Shown piece after piece: positions 15,325-23,036 of a DNA stretch of 31,943 nucleotides. Origin of the DNA: Paracoccaceae bacterium (lineage in GTDB: Bacteria; Pseudomonadota; Alphaproteobacteria; Rhodobacterales; Rhodobacteraceae); contig JALVEX010000184.1 in assembly GCA_027030435.1 (NCBI GenBank), positions 1 through 31,943 on the forward strand. Reading direction: 5' to 3'. Position 1 is the stretch's first letter; the number at the start of each line of letters is the position of its first letter. The position numbers and the translations under genes were made by a program. A model generated the notes under the pieces. It saw only the letters and a list, made by a program, of their open reading frames with translations, was not told the origin of the DNA and searched no databases.

Positions 15325-15624
15325 TTGACGCAGCGGCACCGATGCAGCGAGTTGTGCACCGACAGATGCCACCGCCGTGCATCCTTTGAAAATTCTCAAA
15401 TATATCAAATGCTTGGATCCGAATATATCCTTTTTCGTTTGAAATCAATATGTTGCGGGTTTGCGTATTATTTGTGCAAAACGAGGAAACCCTTTGGTAG
15501 GCAACAGTTTTTTTGCCTTAAGCGATTTTGCCAACAGAGTTATCCACAGAGATTGTGGAGATGTTATTCCTTGCATGAGACCGGATAAGATTGCAGCCAA
15601 CATGAGAATCATCAGGGTCGGGAA
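15325..15624. other. AT-rich intergenic island with DnaA-box-like sites
   Basis: This 300 bp non-coding stretch before uvrC stands out from the GC-rich surroundings: positions 15381-15480 contain 31 G+C in 100. It holds TTATCCACA at 15540-15548 (exact DnaA R-box), TTTTGCACA on the minus strand (15481-15473, fits TTWTNCACA), and TCCACA-5 nt-TGTGGA as a dyad (15543-15559). Two sequences fit the IHF consensus WATCAANNNNTTR (15403-15415 and 15443-15455). Palindromes TTTGAAAATTCTCAAA (15385-15400) and TTGAAATCAA (15439-15448) are also present. It could be a replication-origin-like element, a DnaA/Fnr-controlled promoter region for uvrC, or simply AT-rich regulatory DNA. No ORF there is convincing. 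Confidence 0.6.
15540..15548 (+). promoter_or_regulatory. Exact DnaA box
   Basis: TTATCCACA matches the strongest E. coli DnaA R-box. Five bases further on, the near-inverted copy TGTGGAGAT (15554-15562; 7 of 9 positions) gives a paired arrangement. The site is 77 bp upstream of the uvrC start codon. Binding is inferred from consensus only. Confidence 0.5.
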
Positions 15625-17529
15625 ATGAGCGAAAAGCCGGGCAGCATGGAAAGAGCGCCGCAAGCGCCGGGTGCGCAGGCGGAGGTGGCTACCGGTCATG
15701 AGGTCATCCGTGGCTATCTCAAGACGCTTGATAACAGCCCCGGTGTCTATCGGATGCTCGATGCGAAGGGCCGGGTGCTCTATGTGGGCAAGGCGCGAAG
15801 CCTGCGCAAAAGGGTATCGAGCTATGCCCGCCCCACCGGCCACAGCGATCGTATCGCCCGCATGATCTCGCAGACGGCCTCGATGATGTTTCTCACGACC
15901 CGCACCGAGACCGAGGCGCTCCTGCTCGAACAGAACCTGATCAAGCAGCTCAAGCCTCATTTCAACGTGCTTCTGCGTGATGACAAGAGCTTTCCTCATA
16001 TCCTGATAACGAAGGATACACCCTTTCCCCAGATCACGAAGCATCGCGGCCGGCGCAGGCGAAAGGGCAGCTATTTCGGCCCCTTCGCATCTGCAGGAGC
16101 GGTCAATCGCACGCTAAATCAGCTGCAGAAGGTTTTCCTGCTGCGCAATTGCTCGGATGCGATGTTTGCCGGGCGCACGCGGCCCTGCCTGCTTTACCAG
16201 ATCAAGCGCTGTTCGGGGCCATGCTGCGGCAAGATCAGCGAAGCGGAATATGCGCGCCTCGTGCGTGATGCGGAGGAATTCCTGAAAGGGCGCACTCATG
16301 GCGTGCAGGAGGCGCTGGCGCGGGAGATGGCCGAGGCTTCCGCGGCGCTTGAGTTCGAGCGCGCCGCGGCGCTGCGCGATCGCATCAACGCGCTGACACA
16401 GGTGCAATCGGCCCAGGGAATCAACCCGCGCTCCACGCGCGAGGCCGACGTGATCGCGCTCCACATGGAAGGCGGGCAGGCCTGCGTGCAGGTTTTCTTC
16501 ATTCGCGCCCATCAGAACTGGGGCAATCGCGATTTCTATCCCCGCACCGGCGCGGGGGCGGAGGAAAGCGAGGTGCTCGAGGCCTTCATGGGCCAGTTCT
16601 ATGCCAACAAGGCCCCGGCGTCGCTGCTGATCCTTTCCCACCCGATAGAGAATGCCGATCTGATGGAGGAGGCGCTTTCCCAGAAGGCCGGGCGGCGGGT
16701 GCGCCTGATCGTGCCAAGGCGTGGCGAAAAGGCGGAGCTTGTGGAGAATGCGCTCAGGAACGCCCGTGAATCGCTTGCCCGGCGCATGGCCGAAAGCGCA
16801 AGCCAGGCGCGGCTTCTCGCGGGGCTGGCCGAGGCCTTCGGCCTTGCGGCGCCACCTGGGCGCATCGAGGTTTACGACAACAGCCACATCCAGGGCGCCC
16901 ATCCCGTGGGAGCAATGATCGTGGCCGGGCCGGAAGGCTTCATGAAGAGCCAGTATCGCAAGTTCAACATCCGCGGAGCGGATATCGCGCCCGGCGATGA
17001 TTTCGCGATGATGAAGGAGGTGCTCACGCGCCGTTTCCGCCGTCTGATGAAGGAGGATCCCGCGCGTGAAGGCGGGGGCTGGCCGGATCTGCTGCTGATC
17101 GATGGCGGCGCGGGGCAGGTGAGCGCGGTTGCGGGCGTGCTGGACGAGCTTGGCGTGAGCGGTGTGCCGATCGTCGGCGTTGCCAAGGGGGAGGAGCGCA
17201 ATGCGGGGCGGGAGGAATTTCATCTGCCCGGCAGGCCGCCTATTGCGCTGAGGCACAATGATCCGGTGCTCTATTTCATCCAGCGTCTGCGCGACGAAGC
17301 GCACCGCTTCGCCATCGGCACGCACCGGGCAAGGCGCAGCAAGGCGATTTCCGCCACACCGCTTGACGAGGTGCCAGGTGTTGGCGCGGCGCGCAAGCGC
17401 GCCCTGCTCGCCCGTTTCGGCAGCGCCCGTGCCGTGAGCCGCGCGGGGGTGCAGGATCTCTGCGCCGTCGAGGGGATCAGCGAAAAACTCGCCCGGCAGA
17501 TATATGACTTCTTCCATGAGCGCGGCTGA
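15625..17529 (+). CDS. uvrC: UvrABC excinuclease subunit C
   Basis: This is the nucleotide excision repair endonuclease that makes the 3' and 5' incisions around lesions bound by UvrB. It has 634 residues, the usual length. In order: GIY-YIG nuclease domain (about 30-115; S-P-G-V-Y-R and V-L-Y-V-G-K-A), a cysteine cluster typical of UvrC (C-S-D-A ... C-L-L-Y ... C-S-G-P-C-C, about 176-200), the UVR motif binding UvrB (about 228-255), the RNase H-like C-terminal nuclease (E-V-Y-D-N-S-H-I-Q-G and L-L-I-D-G-G-A-G-Q) and a helix-hairpin-helix tail (V-P-G-V-G and V-E-G-I-S). The start at 15625 gives a roughly 25-residue leader before the conserved domain. No LexA-type GTTC-N7-GTTC was seen upstream. 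Confidence 0.97.
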   Translation: MSEKPGSMERAPQAPGAQAEVATGHEVIRGYLKTLDNSPGVYRMLDAKGRVLYVGKARSLRKRVSSYARPTGHSDRIARMISQTASMMFLTTRTETEALLLEQNLIKQLKPHFNVLLRDDKSFPHILITKDTPFPQITKHRGRRRRKGSYFGPFASAGAVNRTLNQLQKVFLLRNCSDAMFAGRTRPCLLYQIKRCSGPCCGKISEAEYARLVRDAEEFLKGRTHGVQEALAREMAEASAALEFERAAALRDRINALTQVQSAQGINPRSTREADVIALHMEGGQACVQVFFIRAHQNWGNRDFYPRTGAGAEESEVLEAFMGQFYANKAPASLLILSHPIENADLMEEALSQKAGRRVRLIVPRRGEKAELVENALRNARESLARRMAESASQARLLAGLAEAFGLAAPPGRIEVYDNSHIQGAHPVGAMIVAGPEGFMKSQYRKFNIRGADIAPGDDFAMMKEVLTRRFRRLMKEDPAREGGGWPDLLLIDGGAGQVSAVAGVLDELGVSGVPIVGVAKGEERNAGREEFHLPGRPPIALRHNDPVLYFIQRLRDEAHRFAIGTHRARRSKAISATPLDEVPGVGAARKRALLARFGSARAVSRAGVQDLCAVEGISEKLARQIYDFFHERG

Positions 17530-17547
17530 GGCGCTAATGGTGGCCTC

Positions 17548-18213
17548 ATGAACTGGAACCTGCCCAATATCCTCACCTTCCTGCGCCTTCTCGCGGCCCC
17601 CGGTGTGGCGGTGATGTTTCTCTATTTTGCCCGTCCGATCTCCGATTGGTATGCGCTGCTCCTCTTCCTCGGGGCCGCGATAACGGATTTCTTCGATGGC
17701 TACCTGGCCCGGCGGTGGAAGCAGGAGAGCAGGTTTGGCGCCATGCTCGATCCGATCGCCGACAAGGCCATGGTGATGATCGCGCTCCTCGTCATCACCG
17801 CCGTTTCGGGCATGGATCCCTGGATCCTCCTGCCGGCCACGCTGATCGTGTTTCGCGAGGTGTTCATCTCCGGTCTGCGCGAATTTCTCGGGGATGACGC
17901 GCACAGGCTGAAGGTCACGAAGCTTGCGAAATGGAAGACGACGGCGCAGATGATTGCGCTTGCGGTGCTGTTTTCCGAAGGGCTCTTCGAGCATTCCTTC
18001 GGCATTCGCACCATGGGCATGGATGGCCAGATGATCCTTGATATACTGACCGGGCGCGAGGAAGATCACCTCGGGCTGGTGTGGAAATACAATGCGATGA
18101 TATGGAGCTGGTGGATCGGTATCGTGCTCTTGTGGATCGCCGCCGTGCTGACCTTGCTGACCGGCTTCGATTACTTCCGCAAGGCGCTTCCCCTGCTTCG
18201 CGATGAGGAATGA
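17548..18213 (+). CDS. pgsA: CDP-diacylglycerol-glycerol-3-phosphate 3-phosphatidyltransferase
   Basis: This membrane enzyme makes phosphatidylglycerophosphate from CDP-diacylglycerol and glycerol 3-phosphate, the committed step to phosphatidylglycerol and cardiolipin. It has 221 residues and about five to six helices. The CDP-alcohol phosphotransferase motif is complete: D47-F-F-D50-G51-x2-A54-R55-x8-G64-x3-D68-x3-D72. The N-terminal N-L-P-N-I-L-T-F-L-R is typical of PgsA. It lies 18 bp after uvrC and 3 bp before moaD, so co-transcription is likely; the uvrC-pgsA pairing is common in bacteria. Confidence 0.95.
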   Translation: MNWNLPNILTFLRLLAAPGVAVMFLYFARPISDWYALLLFLGAAITDFFDGYLARRWKQESRFGAMLDPIADKAMVMIALLVITAVSGMDPWILLPATLIVFREVFISGLREFLGDDAHRLKVTKLAKWKTTAQMIALAVLFSEGLFEHSFGIRTMGMDGQMILDILTGREEDHLGLVWKYNAMIWSWWIGIVLLWIAAVLTLLTGFDYFRKALPLLRDEE

Positions 18214-18216
18214 GCC

Positions 18217-18465
18217 ATGATTGACGTTCTCTATTTCGCCTGGGTGCGCGAGCGCATCGGAAAGCCCCGCGAGGCGGTGGAAACGCAGGCCGCCACGGTG
18301 GCCGATCTGGTGGAGGAGCTCAAGAAGCGCGAGCCGCGCTATGCGGCGGCCTTTGCGGATGTTTCGGCGCTCAGGGTGGCCGTGGATCAGGAACTGGCCG
18401 ATTTCTCCACGCCGCTTTCCGGTGCGCGCGAGGTGGCCTTCTTTCCGCCGATGACGGGAGGCTGA
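18217..18465 (+). CDS. moaD: Molybdopterin synthase sulfur carrier subunit (MoaD)
   Basis: This 82-residue beta-grasp ubiquitin-like protein ends in the diagnostic P-M-T-G-G. The terminal glycine is adenylated by MoeB and thiocarboxylated to carry sulfur. MoaD pairs with MoaE to turn cyclic pyranopterin monophosphate into molybdopterin. The N-terminal strand I-D-V-L-Y-F-A-W-V-R-E-R is typical. The gene sits 3 bp after pgsA and 3 bp before moaE. Confidence 0.95.
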   Translation: MIDVLYFAWVRERIGKPREAVETQAATVADLVEELKKREPRYAAAFADVSALRVAVDQELADFSTPLSGAREVAFFPPMTGG

Positions 18466-18468
18466 GCC

Positions 18469-18924
18469 ATGAGCGGGGCCGGTGGCGTGCGGGTGCAGCG
18501 GGAGGCCTTTGATCTCGGGGCCGAGCTGGAGGCCTTCGAGGCCGCCACATCGGGCACCGGGGCGATGGTGAGCTTTACCGGCATCGTGCGCGATGATGCG
18601 GGCGGGCGGCTCGATCGCATGGAGATCGAGCATTATCCGGGGATGACGGAGCGGGCTCTGGAAAAGATCCGTGCCGATGCGATGGAGCGGTGGGATCTTG
18701 CCGGCGCGCTGATCGTTCACCGCTACGGGGCCCTTCGCCCCGGCGAGCGGATCATGATGGTGGCCACGGCCGCGCGCCACCGCAAGGCGGCTTTCGCGGC
18801 GGCCGAATTCCTGATGGACTACCTGAAATCGCGCGCGCCCTTCTGGAAGAAGGAATACACCTCCGACGGCGCCGAATGGGTGGCCGCGAAGGAAGAGGAC
18901 GAAGCCGCGCTCACCCGCTGGTGA
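18469..18924 (+). CDS. moaE: Molybdopterin synthase catalytic subunit (MoaE)
   Basis: This 151-residue large subunit accepts sulfur from the MoaD thiocarboxylate. Family features: G-A-M-V-S-F-T-G-I-V-R near residue 25, the E-H-Y-P-G-M stretch, H-R-Y-G near residue 84, R-H-R-K-A-A-F, and the active-site lysines in P-F-W-K-K-E. It ends 8 bp from the convergent small coiled-coil gene, leaving no room for a separate terminator. moaB lies 10 kb away in the same window. Confidence 0.95.
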   Translation: MSGAGGVRVQREAFDLGAELEAFEAATSGTGAMVSFTGIVRDDAGGRLDRMEIEHYPGMTERALEKIRADAMERWDLAGALIVHRYGALRPGERIMMVATAARHRKAAFAAAEFLMDYLKSRAPFWKKEYTSDGAEWVAAKEEDEAALTRW

Positions 18925-18932
18925 TCTGCCGC

Positions 18933-19262
18933 CTAGCCGGTCTTGTTGATCCGCTCGATATAGGCGCGCAGTTCCTCGGCCTCCTGGCGGGCGGCTCTGA
19001 GGCCGTCCATCGCGGCGGAAAGCTCGGCTTCCGCCTGATGAAGCTGGTTTGTCATCTCCGCTTCGCGCTGCTGCTGGTAGGCGATGGCCTGATCGCGCGC
19101 CTCCTCGGCCTCGTGAAGGGCCTGGGCCATGCGATCGATCTCGCTCATGTCACCGCCCGAAACGCGGGTGAAGCGGTGCACCAGCCAATGGGCAAACCAG
19201 CCGAAGGCAAAAGCCACGAACAGGATGATCGCGATGGCGATGATGAATTCAGTTCTGTTCAT
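18933..19262 (-). CDS. Small single-TM coiled-coil protein of unknown function
   Basis: This 109-residue protein starts M-N-R-T-E-F with an N-terminal membrane helix (about 6-28). A long charged amphipathic segment (about 38-105), rich in Glu, Ala and Gln, then looks like a coiled coil. The ATG at 19262 lies inside the end of the ompA-family gene, overlapping it by 14 nt in another frame, so the two are probably translationally coupled. A longer in-frame extension exists but would be Pro/Lys-rich and overlap the neighbour's tail, so I reject it. The architecture suggests an inner-membrane protein with a coiled coil on one side, perhaps a partner of the OmpA-like protein. I do not recognise the family. 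Confidence 0.75.
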   Translation of the reverse strand: MNRTEFIIAIAIILFVAFAFGWFAHWLVHRFTRVSGGDMSEIDRMAQALHEAEEARDQAIAYQQQREAEMTNQLHQAEAELSAAMDGLRAARQEAEELRAYIERINKTG

Positions 19263-21267
19263 CTGATGACTCCGGGCGCGGTTTCGGGGCGGGTTTGGCT
19301 TCGGGGGCGGGTGTTTGTCCGGGTGGCTGCGCCTCGCCGGCGGTTGGCTGTGCGGGGCCATCTTCCGGCGCATCTCCGCCCGCGGCGGCGGCAGGGGCTT
19401 TTTCTTCCCCGCCATCTTCAGCCCCGGCTTGTTCCTTGCTTTCAGGCTCGATCAGAGTGAACTCGATCCGCCGGTTGGCCTCACGGCCTTCTTCCGTCTT
19501 GTTGTCGGCGATGGGGCGGGTTTCGCCGTAGCCCCTGGCCACAAGCCCCGATGTGAGGATGCGCCGTGCCATGAGGGCCGTCAGCACGGCTTCGGCGCGC
19601 GCCTGGGAGAGGTTGAGATTCATTTCCTCGCGCCCCTGGCTATCGGTATGGCCGGCGATTTCCATCTTCACATCCTCGCATTTCTTGAGGATTTCGGCGA
19701 TGCGATCGAGGGTCTTGCTGGCGCTGGGATCAATGGTGGCGGAGCCCGGCGCAAAGGTGATCTTGTTTTCCTTCAGAACGGCATTGATCGAGGAGACGCA
19801 TTCTTCCGGCGTGGGCAGATTGGCCTTGGGATCGAGGCGCTTCTGGTATTTCACGTCAATCTCGAAATTGGCGCCGGCGCCGAGTTTCTCGGAGAAAAGG
19901 CGCGAGATTTCGGCCCGGGTGTCCGGGTTGCCGGAAACGCCCCTCACCTGCGCGAACTCCGGCTGGATCACGACGACACCATTGTTGAGCTTGCTCAGTG
20001 CCTCGAGCCCCGCCAGCACGCGCACCGGCCAGCCGCTTGGAAGATCTGGATCGAGGCTTGTCTTGCCATTCACCTTCTCGATGCCGAAGCGGGCACGCGC
20101 GAAACTGTCAACAGCCTTGCGCAGGCGCTCATCCGCCAGCTTGCCCTTGAGGGTCACCAGGCCCTCGGGGCTGAGTGTTGCCACGAACTCGGGCTGCCCC
20201 TCGCCGGTATCCGCGCCGGTGCCGACAACCTTCACAGGTTCGGGCAGCACGGCATGGAGGGTGAAGGAGTCCGGCAGATCGGCCTCAAGGCGCCCGCTGA
20301 CCGCTTCGAACGCGCTTGGCGATGCATCCTCCCTTGCGATCAGGCTTACATCCCTGTCGGCGATGGTGAGGCTGCCGCCGCCGAGGGCTGCAAGCGCGCG
20401 GATGCCGCTCACCGCTGCATCGCCCCAACGAGGGGAAGGCGCGCCGATGCCGATTGTGCAGTTACCTCCCCCGGCAAGCCCGGCTTCCCGCGCCGCAGCA
20501 AGGATGCGCTCCTTCGATTCCGTGCTGTCGGCCGCGCAGGCATCAAACCGCGCGCCTTTCCCGTCGATCAGGAAGCGCAGCGTGAAGGGGGTGATCACCG
20601 GGCGGGGGGCGGAGATCGAGAGATCGAGCGCGAGCCCCTCCGGCGCGGCGGCGGCGAGGCTTTCTTCGAGGCGCCGCTTGCCGGTGGGCGTGTCGGCCGT
20701 GGCGATGATCGAGACGTGCCCCGGAGCGATGGAGATCTTGGCGCTCTTCAGCCGCTTCAGGGCTTTGATGCCGTATGCCAGCGCTTCCTCCCAGCCTTCC
20801 GGGGCGGGATAGGCGGCGGTATCGAGCATGTCAGTCACCTGCGCATCGCCGGCGAGCTTCGAGATTTCCCCGCCAAGGGCGGCGCGGTCAGTGCTTTCGG
20901 GGGCGAGGCCGATCAGGGAGATGCCCTTGCTGTTGCGCAGGATCTCGATTGCGAAATCAGGCGGTGGAATATCCTGTGCATCGGCCACTTCCATTCTGTC
21001 GATCACGCGCTCCGCATCGACAACCGAGCGCGCCGCGCTGAGCGCATGGAAGCGCTGGGCCTCGCTCAGAGCGGTTCCGGTCAGGATCACCTGAAGGCCA
21101 TCCACATCCACTTTCGCCCAGTCATCGCCGGCAAGCAGCAGGGCCGTTTTCACCGCGCCCTGCGAGCGCTTCTCGATCACGTTTGCCGCCTTCACCGCCA
21201 CCAGAACGCTGAGCACGGCGGCCAGGATGAAAGCGGCAGCGGGCAGAATGATGCTTGAAAGACGCAT
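19249..21267 (-). CDS. OmpA-family peptidoglycan-binding protein with three internal BON-like repeats
   Basis: This 672-residue envelope protein has an N-terminal signal anchor (about 5-28) followed by a BON-like stretch (about 35-100). Three related units follow (about 104-226, 227-358, 360-475), each with a central W-x(5-6)-G-I/L-x-A-L helix (W159, W281, W413). The OmpA/MotB-type peptidoglycan-binding domain covers about 503-607: F-A-P-G-S-A-T-I-D, then G-H-T-D-S-Q-G, L-S-Q-A-R-A and A-N-R-R-I-E-F. The C terminus is a Pro/Ala/Glu-rich tail. The fold order resembles BON-OmpA proteins that tether or organise the cell envelope, but the role here is unknown. It lies 59 bp downstream of ubiA on the same strand. 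Confidence 0.85.
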   Translation of the reverse strand: MRLSSIILPAAAFILAAVLSVLVAVKAANVIEKRSQGAVKTALLLAGDDWAKVDVDGLQVILTGTALSEAQRFHALSAARSVVDAERVIDRMEVADAQDIPPPDFAIEILRNSKGISLIGLAPESTDRAALGGEISKLAGDAQVTDMLDTAAYPAPEGWEEALAYGIKALKRLKSAKISIAPGHVSIIATADTPTGKRRLEESLAAAAPEGLALDLSISAPRPVITPFTLRFLIDGKGARFDACAADSTESKERILAAAREAGLAGGGNCTIGIGAPSPRWGDAAVSGIRALAALGGGSLTIADRDVSLIAREDASPSAFEAVSGRLEADLPDSFTLHAVLPEPVKVVGTGADTGEGQPEFVATLSPEGLVTLKGKLADERLRKAVDSFARARFGIEKVNGKTSLDPDLPSGWPVRVLAGLEALSKLNNGVVVIQPEFAQVRGVSGNPDTRAEISRLFSEKLGAGANFEIDVKYQKRLDPKANLPTPEECVSSINAVLKENKITFAPGSATIDPSASKTLDRIAEILKKCEDVKMEIAGHTDSQGREEMNLNLSQARAEAVLTALMARRILTSGLVARGYGETRPIADNKTEEGREANRRIEFTLIEPESKEQAGAEDGGEEKAPAAAAGGDAPEDGPAQPTAGEAQPPGQTPAPEAKPAPKPRPESSDEQN

Positions 21268-21326
21268 GTTTCGTTACTTCCCCGGCTTCCCCGGGCCTTT
21301 CTAAGCGGCGCGTTCGGCCGGTTCAA

Positions 21327-22298
21327 TCAAAGCATGAGCGCTGCGGCGAAAAACAGCGCAGGCAGGAGCCCCGCATCGCGGTTGGCGCGAAAGAGGCGCA
21401 GGCAGTTGGCCGGATCTTCCGTGTCGAGGCGGCTCAGTTGCCATGTCATGTGCCAGCCGATGGCCCAGGGCGCGAGGAGCGCCACGAGGAGGCGGGGCAG
21501 GGGGGCGCCGGCCGGCACCAGCGCCAGCACCACCGCGAGCGCCATCAGCAGGACAGTCAGCACCATGAACAGGCGCAGCCACCAGCGCGTGCGTTCGGCA
21601 AAGAGGCGGGCTGTGGATTTCACGCCGATGAGGGCGTCGTCCTCCTTGTCCTGATGGGCGTAGATCGTGTCGTAAAACAGCGTCCAGCTGATGCCGGCGA
21701 GATAGAGCAGCACGGCGGGCCATTCGAGCCGGCCCGTGTGGGCAACCCAGCCCAGCAATGCGCCCCAGTTGAAGGCGATGCCGAGGAAAACCTGCGGCCA
21801 CCATGTGAAGCGCTTGGCGAAGGGATAGATGGCCACGGGGGCAAGAGCGAGGATGCCGAGCAGGATCGCATTTGCATTGAAGGTGAGCAGGATGGCGAAG
21901 GCGATGAGGGCCTGCACCCCCATCCAGAGCGCCGCCTGTTTCACGCTGACCTGCCCGGAGGGGATCGGCCGGCTTCTGGTGCGGGCCACGCGGGCATCGT
22001 ATTCGCGGTCCGTGATGTCATTCCAGGTGCAGCCGGCGCCGCGCATCAGCCAGGCCCCGAGGGCACAGGCGGCGATCAGCCACAGATCGGCGGGGCGGAT
22101 ATCGCCATGCGCAAGCGCGGCGAGCAGGATCCCCCACCAGCAGGGCAGCAGCAGAAGCCAGGTGCCGATCGGACGATCGGCGCGCGAGAGGCGCAGGTAG
22201 GGGCGCGTGCGCTCGGGCGCAAGCCGATCGACCCAGTTGCCCCGGACAGCATCGGAAACCTGCCCCTTCGGCTCTGGCGATTGCTGATGTTCGGGCAT
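21327..22298 (-). CDS. ubiA: 4-hydroxybenzoate octaprenyltransferase
   Basis: This membrane prenyltransferase attaches the polyprenyl chain to 4-hydroxybenzoate in ubiquinone synthesis. It has 323 residues with about eight to nine helices. The two Asp-rich motifs are visible: N93-D94-I-T-D97-R-E-Y-D101, followed by R-T-x-S-R-P-I-P, and the second, Y-D-T-I-Y-A-H-Q-D-K-E-D-D (about 209-221). L-S-R-A-D-R-P-I-G-T-W near the N terminus is the usual start of the conserved domain. The ATG at 22298 abuts the rsmE start region on the opposite strand (CATATG at 22296-22301). Confidence 0.95.
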   Translation of the reverse strand: MPEHQQSPEPKGQVSDAVRGNWVDRLAPERTRPYLRLSRADRPIGTWLLLLPCWWGILLAALAHGDIRPADLWLIAACALGAWLMRGAGCTWNDITDREYDARVARTRSRPIPSGQVSVKQAALWMGVQALIAFAILLTFNANAILLGILALAPVAIYPFAKRFTWWPQVFLGIAFNWGALLGWVAHTGRLEWPAVLLYLAGISWTLFYDTIYAHQDKEDDALIGVKSTARLFAERTRWWLRLFMVLTVLLMALAVVLALVPAGAPLPRLLVALLAPWAIGWHMTWQLSRLDTEDPANCLRLFRANRDAGLLPALFFAAALML

Positions 22299-22310
22299 AT
22301 GGTCATGTCC

Positions 22311-23036
22311 ATGAAAAAGGCGAAGATCAGGCTCTATGTAGAACATGCGCTCGGGGAAGGGCAATCGGTTCCGCTCACGCGCGCGCAGGCGCATTATCTC
22401 TTCTCGGTGATGCGGCTCGGGGAGGGGGCGGAGGTGCTTCTCTTCAACGGGCGTGATGGCGAGTGGCTGGCCGAGGTGGCCGAAGCGGGCAAGCGCACCG
22501 GCATGCTGACATGCCGGCACCGGACCCGCCCCTTGCAGTTGCCGCCCGATGTCTGGCTGATGTTTGCGCCGATCAAGAAGGCGCGCACGGATTTCATCGT
22601 GGAAAAGGCCGCCGAGCTTGGGGCCGCCCGCATCCTTCCGGTGCGCACGGATTTCACCAATTCCGAACGCATCCGGCGCGATCGCCTGCAGGCCCACGCA
22701 ATCGAGGCGGCCGAGCAGTGCGGCGGCACCTATGTGCCCCCCGTGGAGGAGTTGCAACCGCTTGAAAAGCTGCTGGCCGAATGGCCGAAAGATCGCAGGC
22801 TGATGTTTTGCGACGAGGCGCTGGTGGGTGCAGGCGCGGCGCTTGAAGGGTTTGAGCGGGGCGGCAAATGGGCGATCCTGATCGGGCCCGAGGGCGGGTT
22901 TTCCGATGCCGAACGCGAACGCTTGCGCGCACTCCCGTTCGCTACGGCCGTCAGCCTCGGCCCGCGCATCCTGCGCGCCGATACCGCTGCCGTGGCGGCG
23001 CTCACGCTTTGGCAAAGCACGCTCGGAGATTGGTGA
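22311..23036 (+). CDS. rsmE: 16S rRNA (uracil1498-N3)-methyltransferase
   Basis: This protein of about 241 residues is a SPOUT-class methyltransferase modifying U1498 of 16S rRNA. The N-terminal PUA-like domain begins K-I-R-L-Y-V-E-H and contains H-Y-L-F-S-V-M-R. The C-terminal trefoil-knot domain shows A-E-Q-C-G-G, I-G-P-E-G-G-F-S and L-G-P-R-I-L-R-A-D-T-A, the SAM-binding and dimer motifs. In-frame ATGs occur at 22299, 22305 and 22311 with no clear Shine-Dalgarno. I chose 22311 because family members start just before the K-I-R-L motif. The start is 0-12 bp from the divergent ubiA start. Confidence 0.93.
   Translation: MKKAKIRLYVEHALGEGQSVPLTRAQAHYLFSVMRLGEGAEVLLFNGRDGEWLAEVAEAGKRTGMLTCRHRTRPLQLPPDVWLMFAPIKKARTDFIVEKAAELGAARILPVRTDFTNSERIRRDRLQAHAIEAAEQCGGTYVPPVEELQPLEKLLAEWPKDRRLMFCDEALVGAGAALEGFERGGKWAILIGPEGGFSDAERERLRALPFATAVSLGPRILRADTAAVAALTLWQSTLGDW

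Noticed and set aside
16114..18780. Very long minus-strand open frame (888 codons) opposite uvrC, pgsA, moaD and moaE
   Set aside because: It spans four well-identified genes on the other strand, and its product is rich in His, Arg and Gly with no domain pattern. Long antisense frames are common in GC-rich coding DNA.
19315..21258. Plus-strand open frame of 647 codons opposite the OmpA-family gene
   Set aside because: The opposite strand encodes a protein with a signal anchor and a complete OmpA domain; this frame shows no recognisable fold.
22299..22310. Earlier rsmE start at 22299
   Set aside because: It is possible and in frame, but the extra residues M-V-M-S are not typical of the family, which begins just before K-I-R-L. 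It is kept as an alternative in the rsmE entry.
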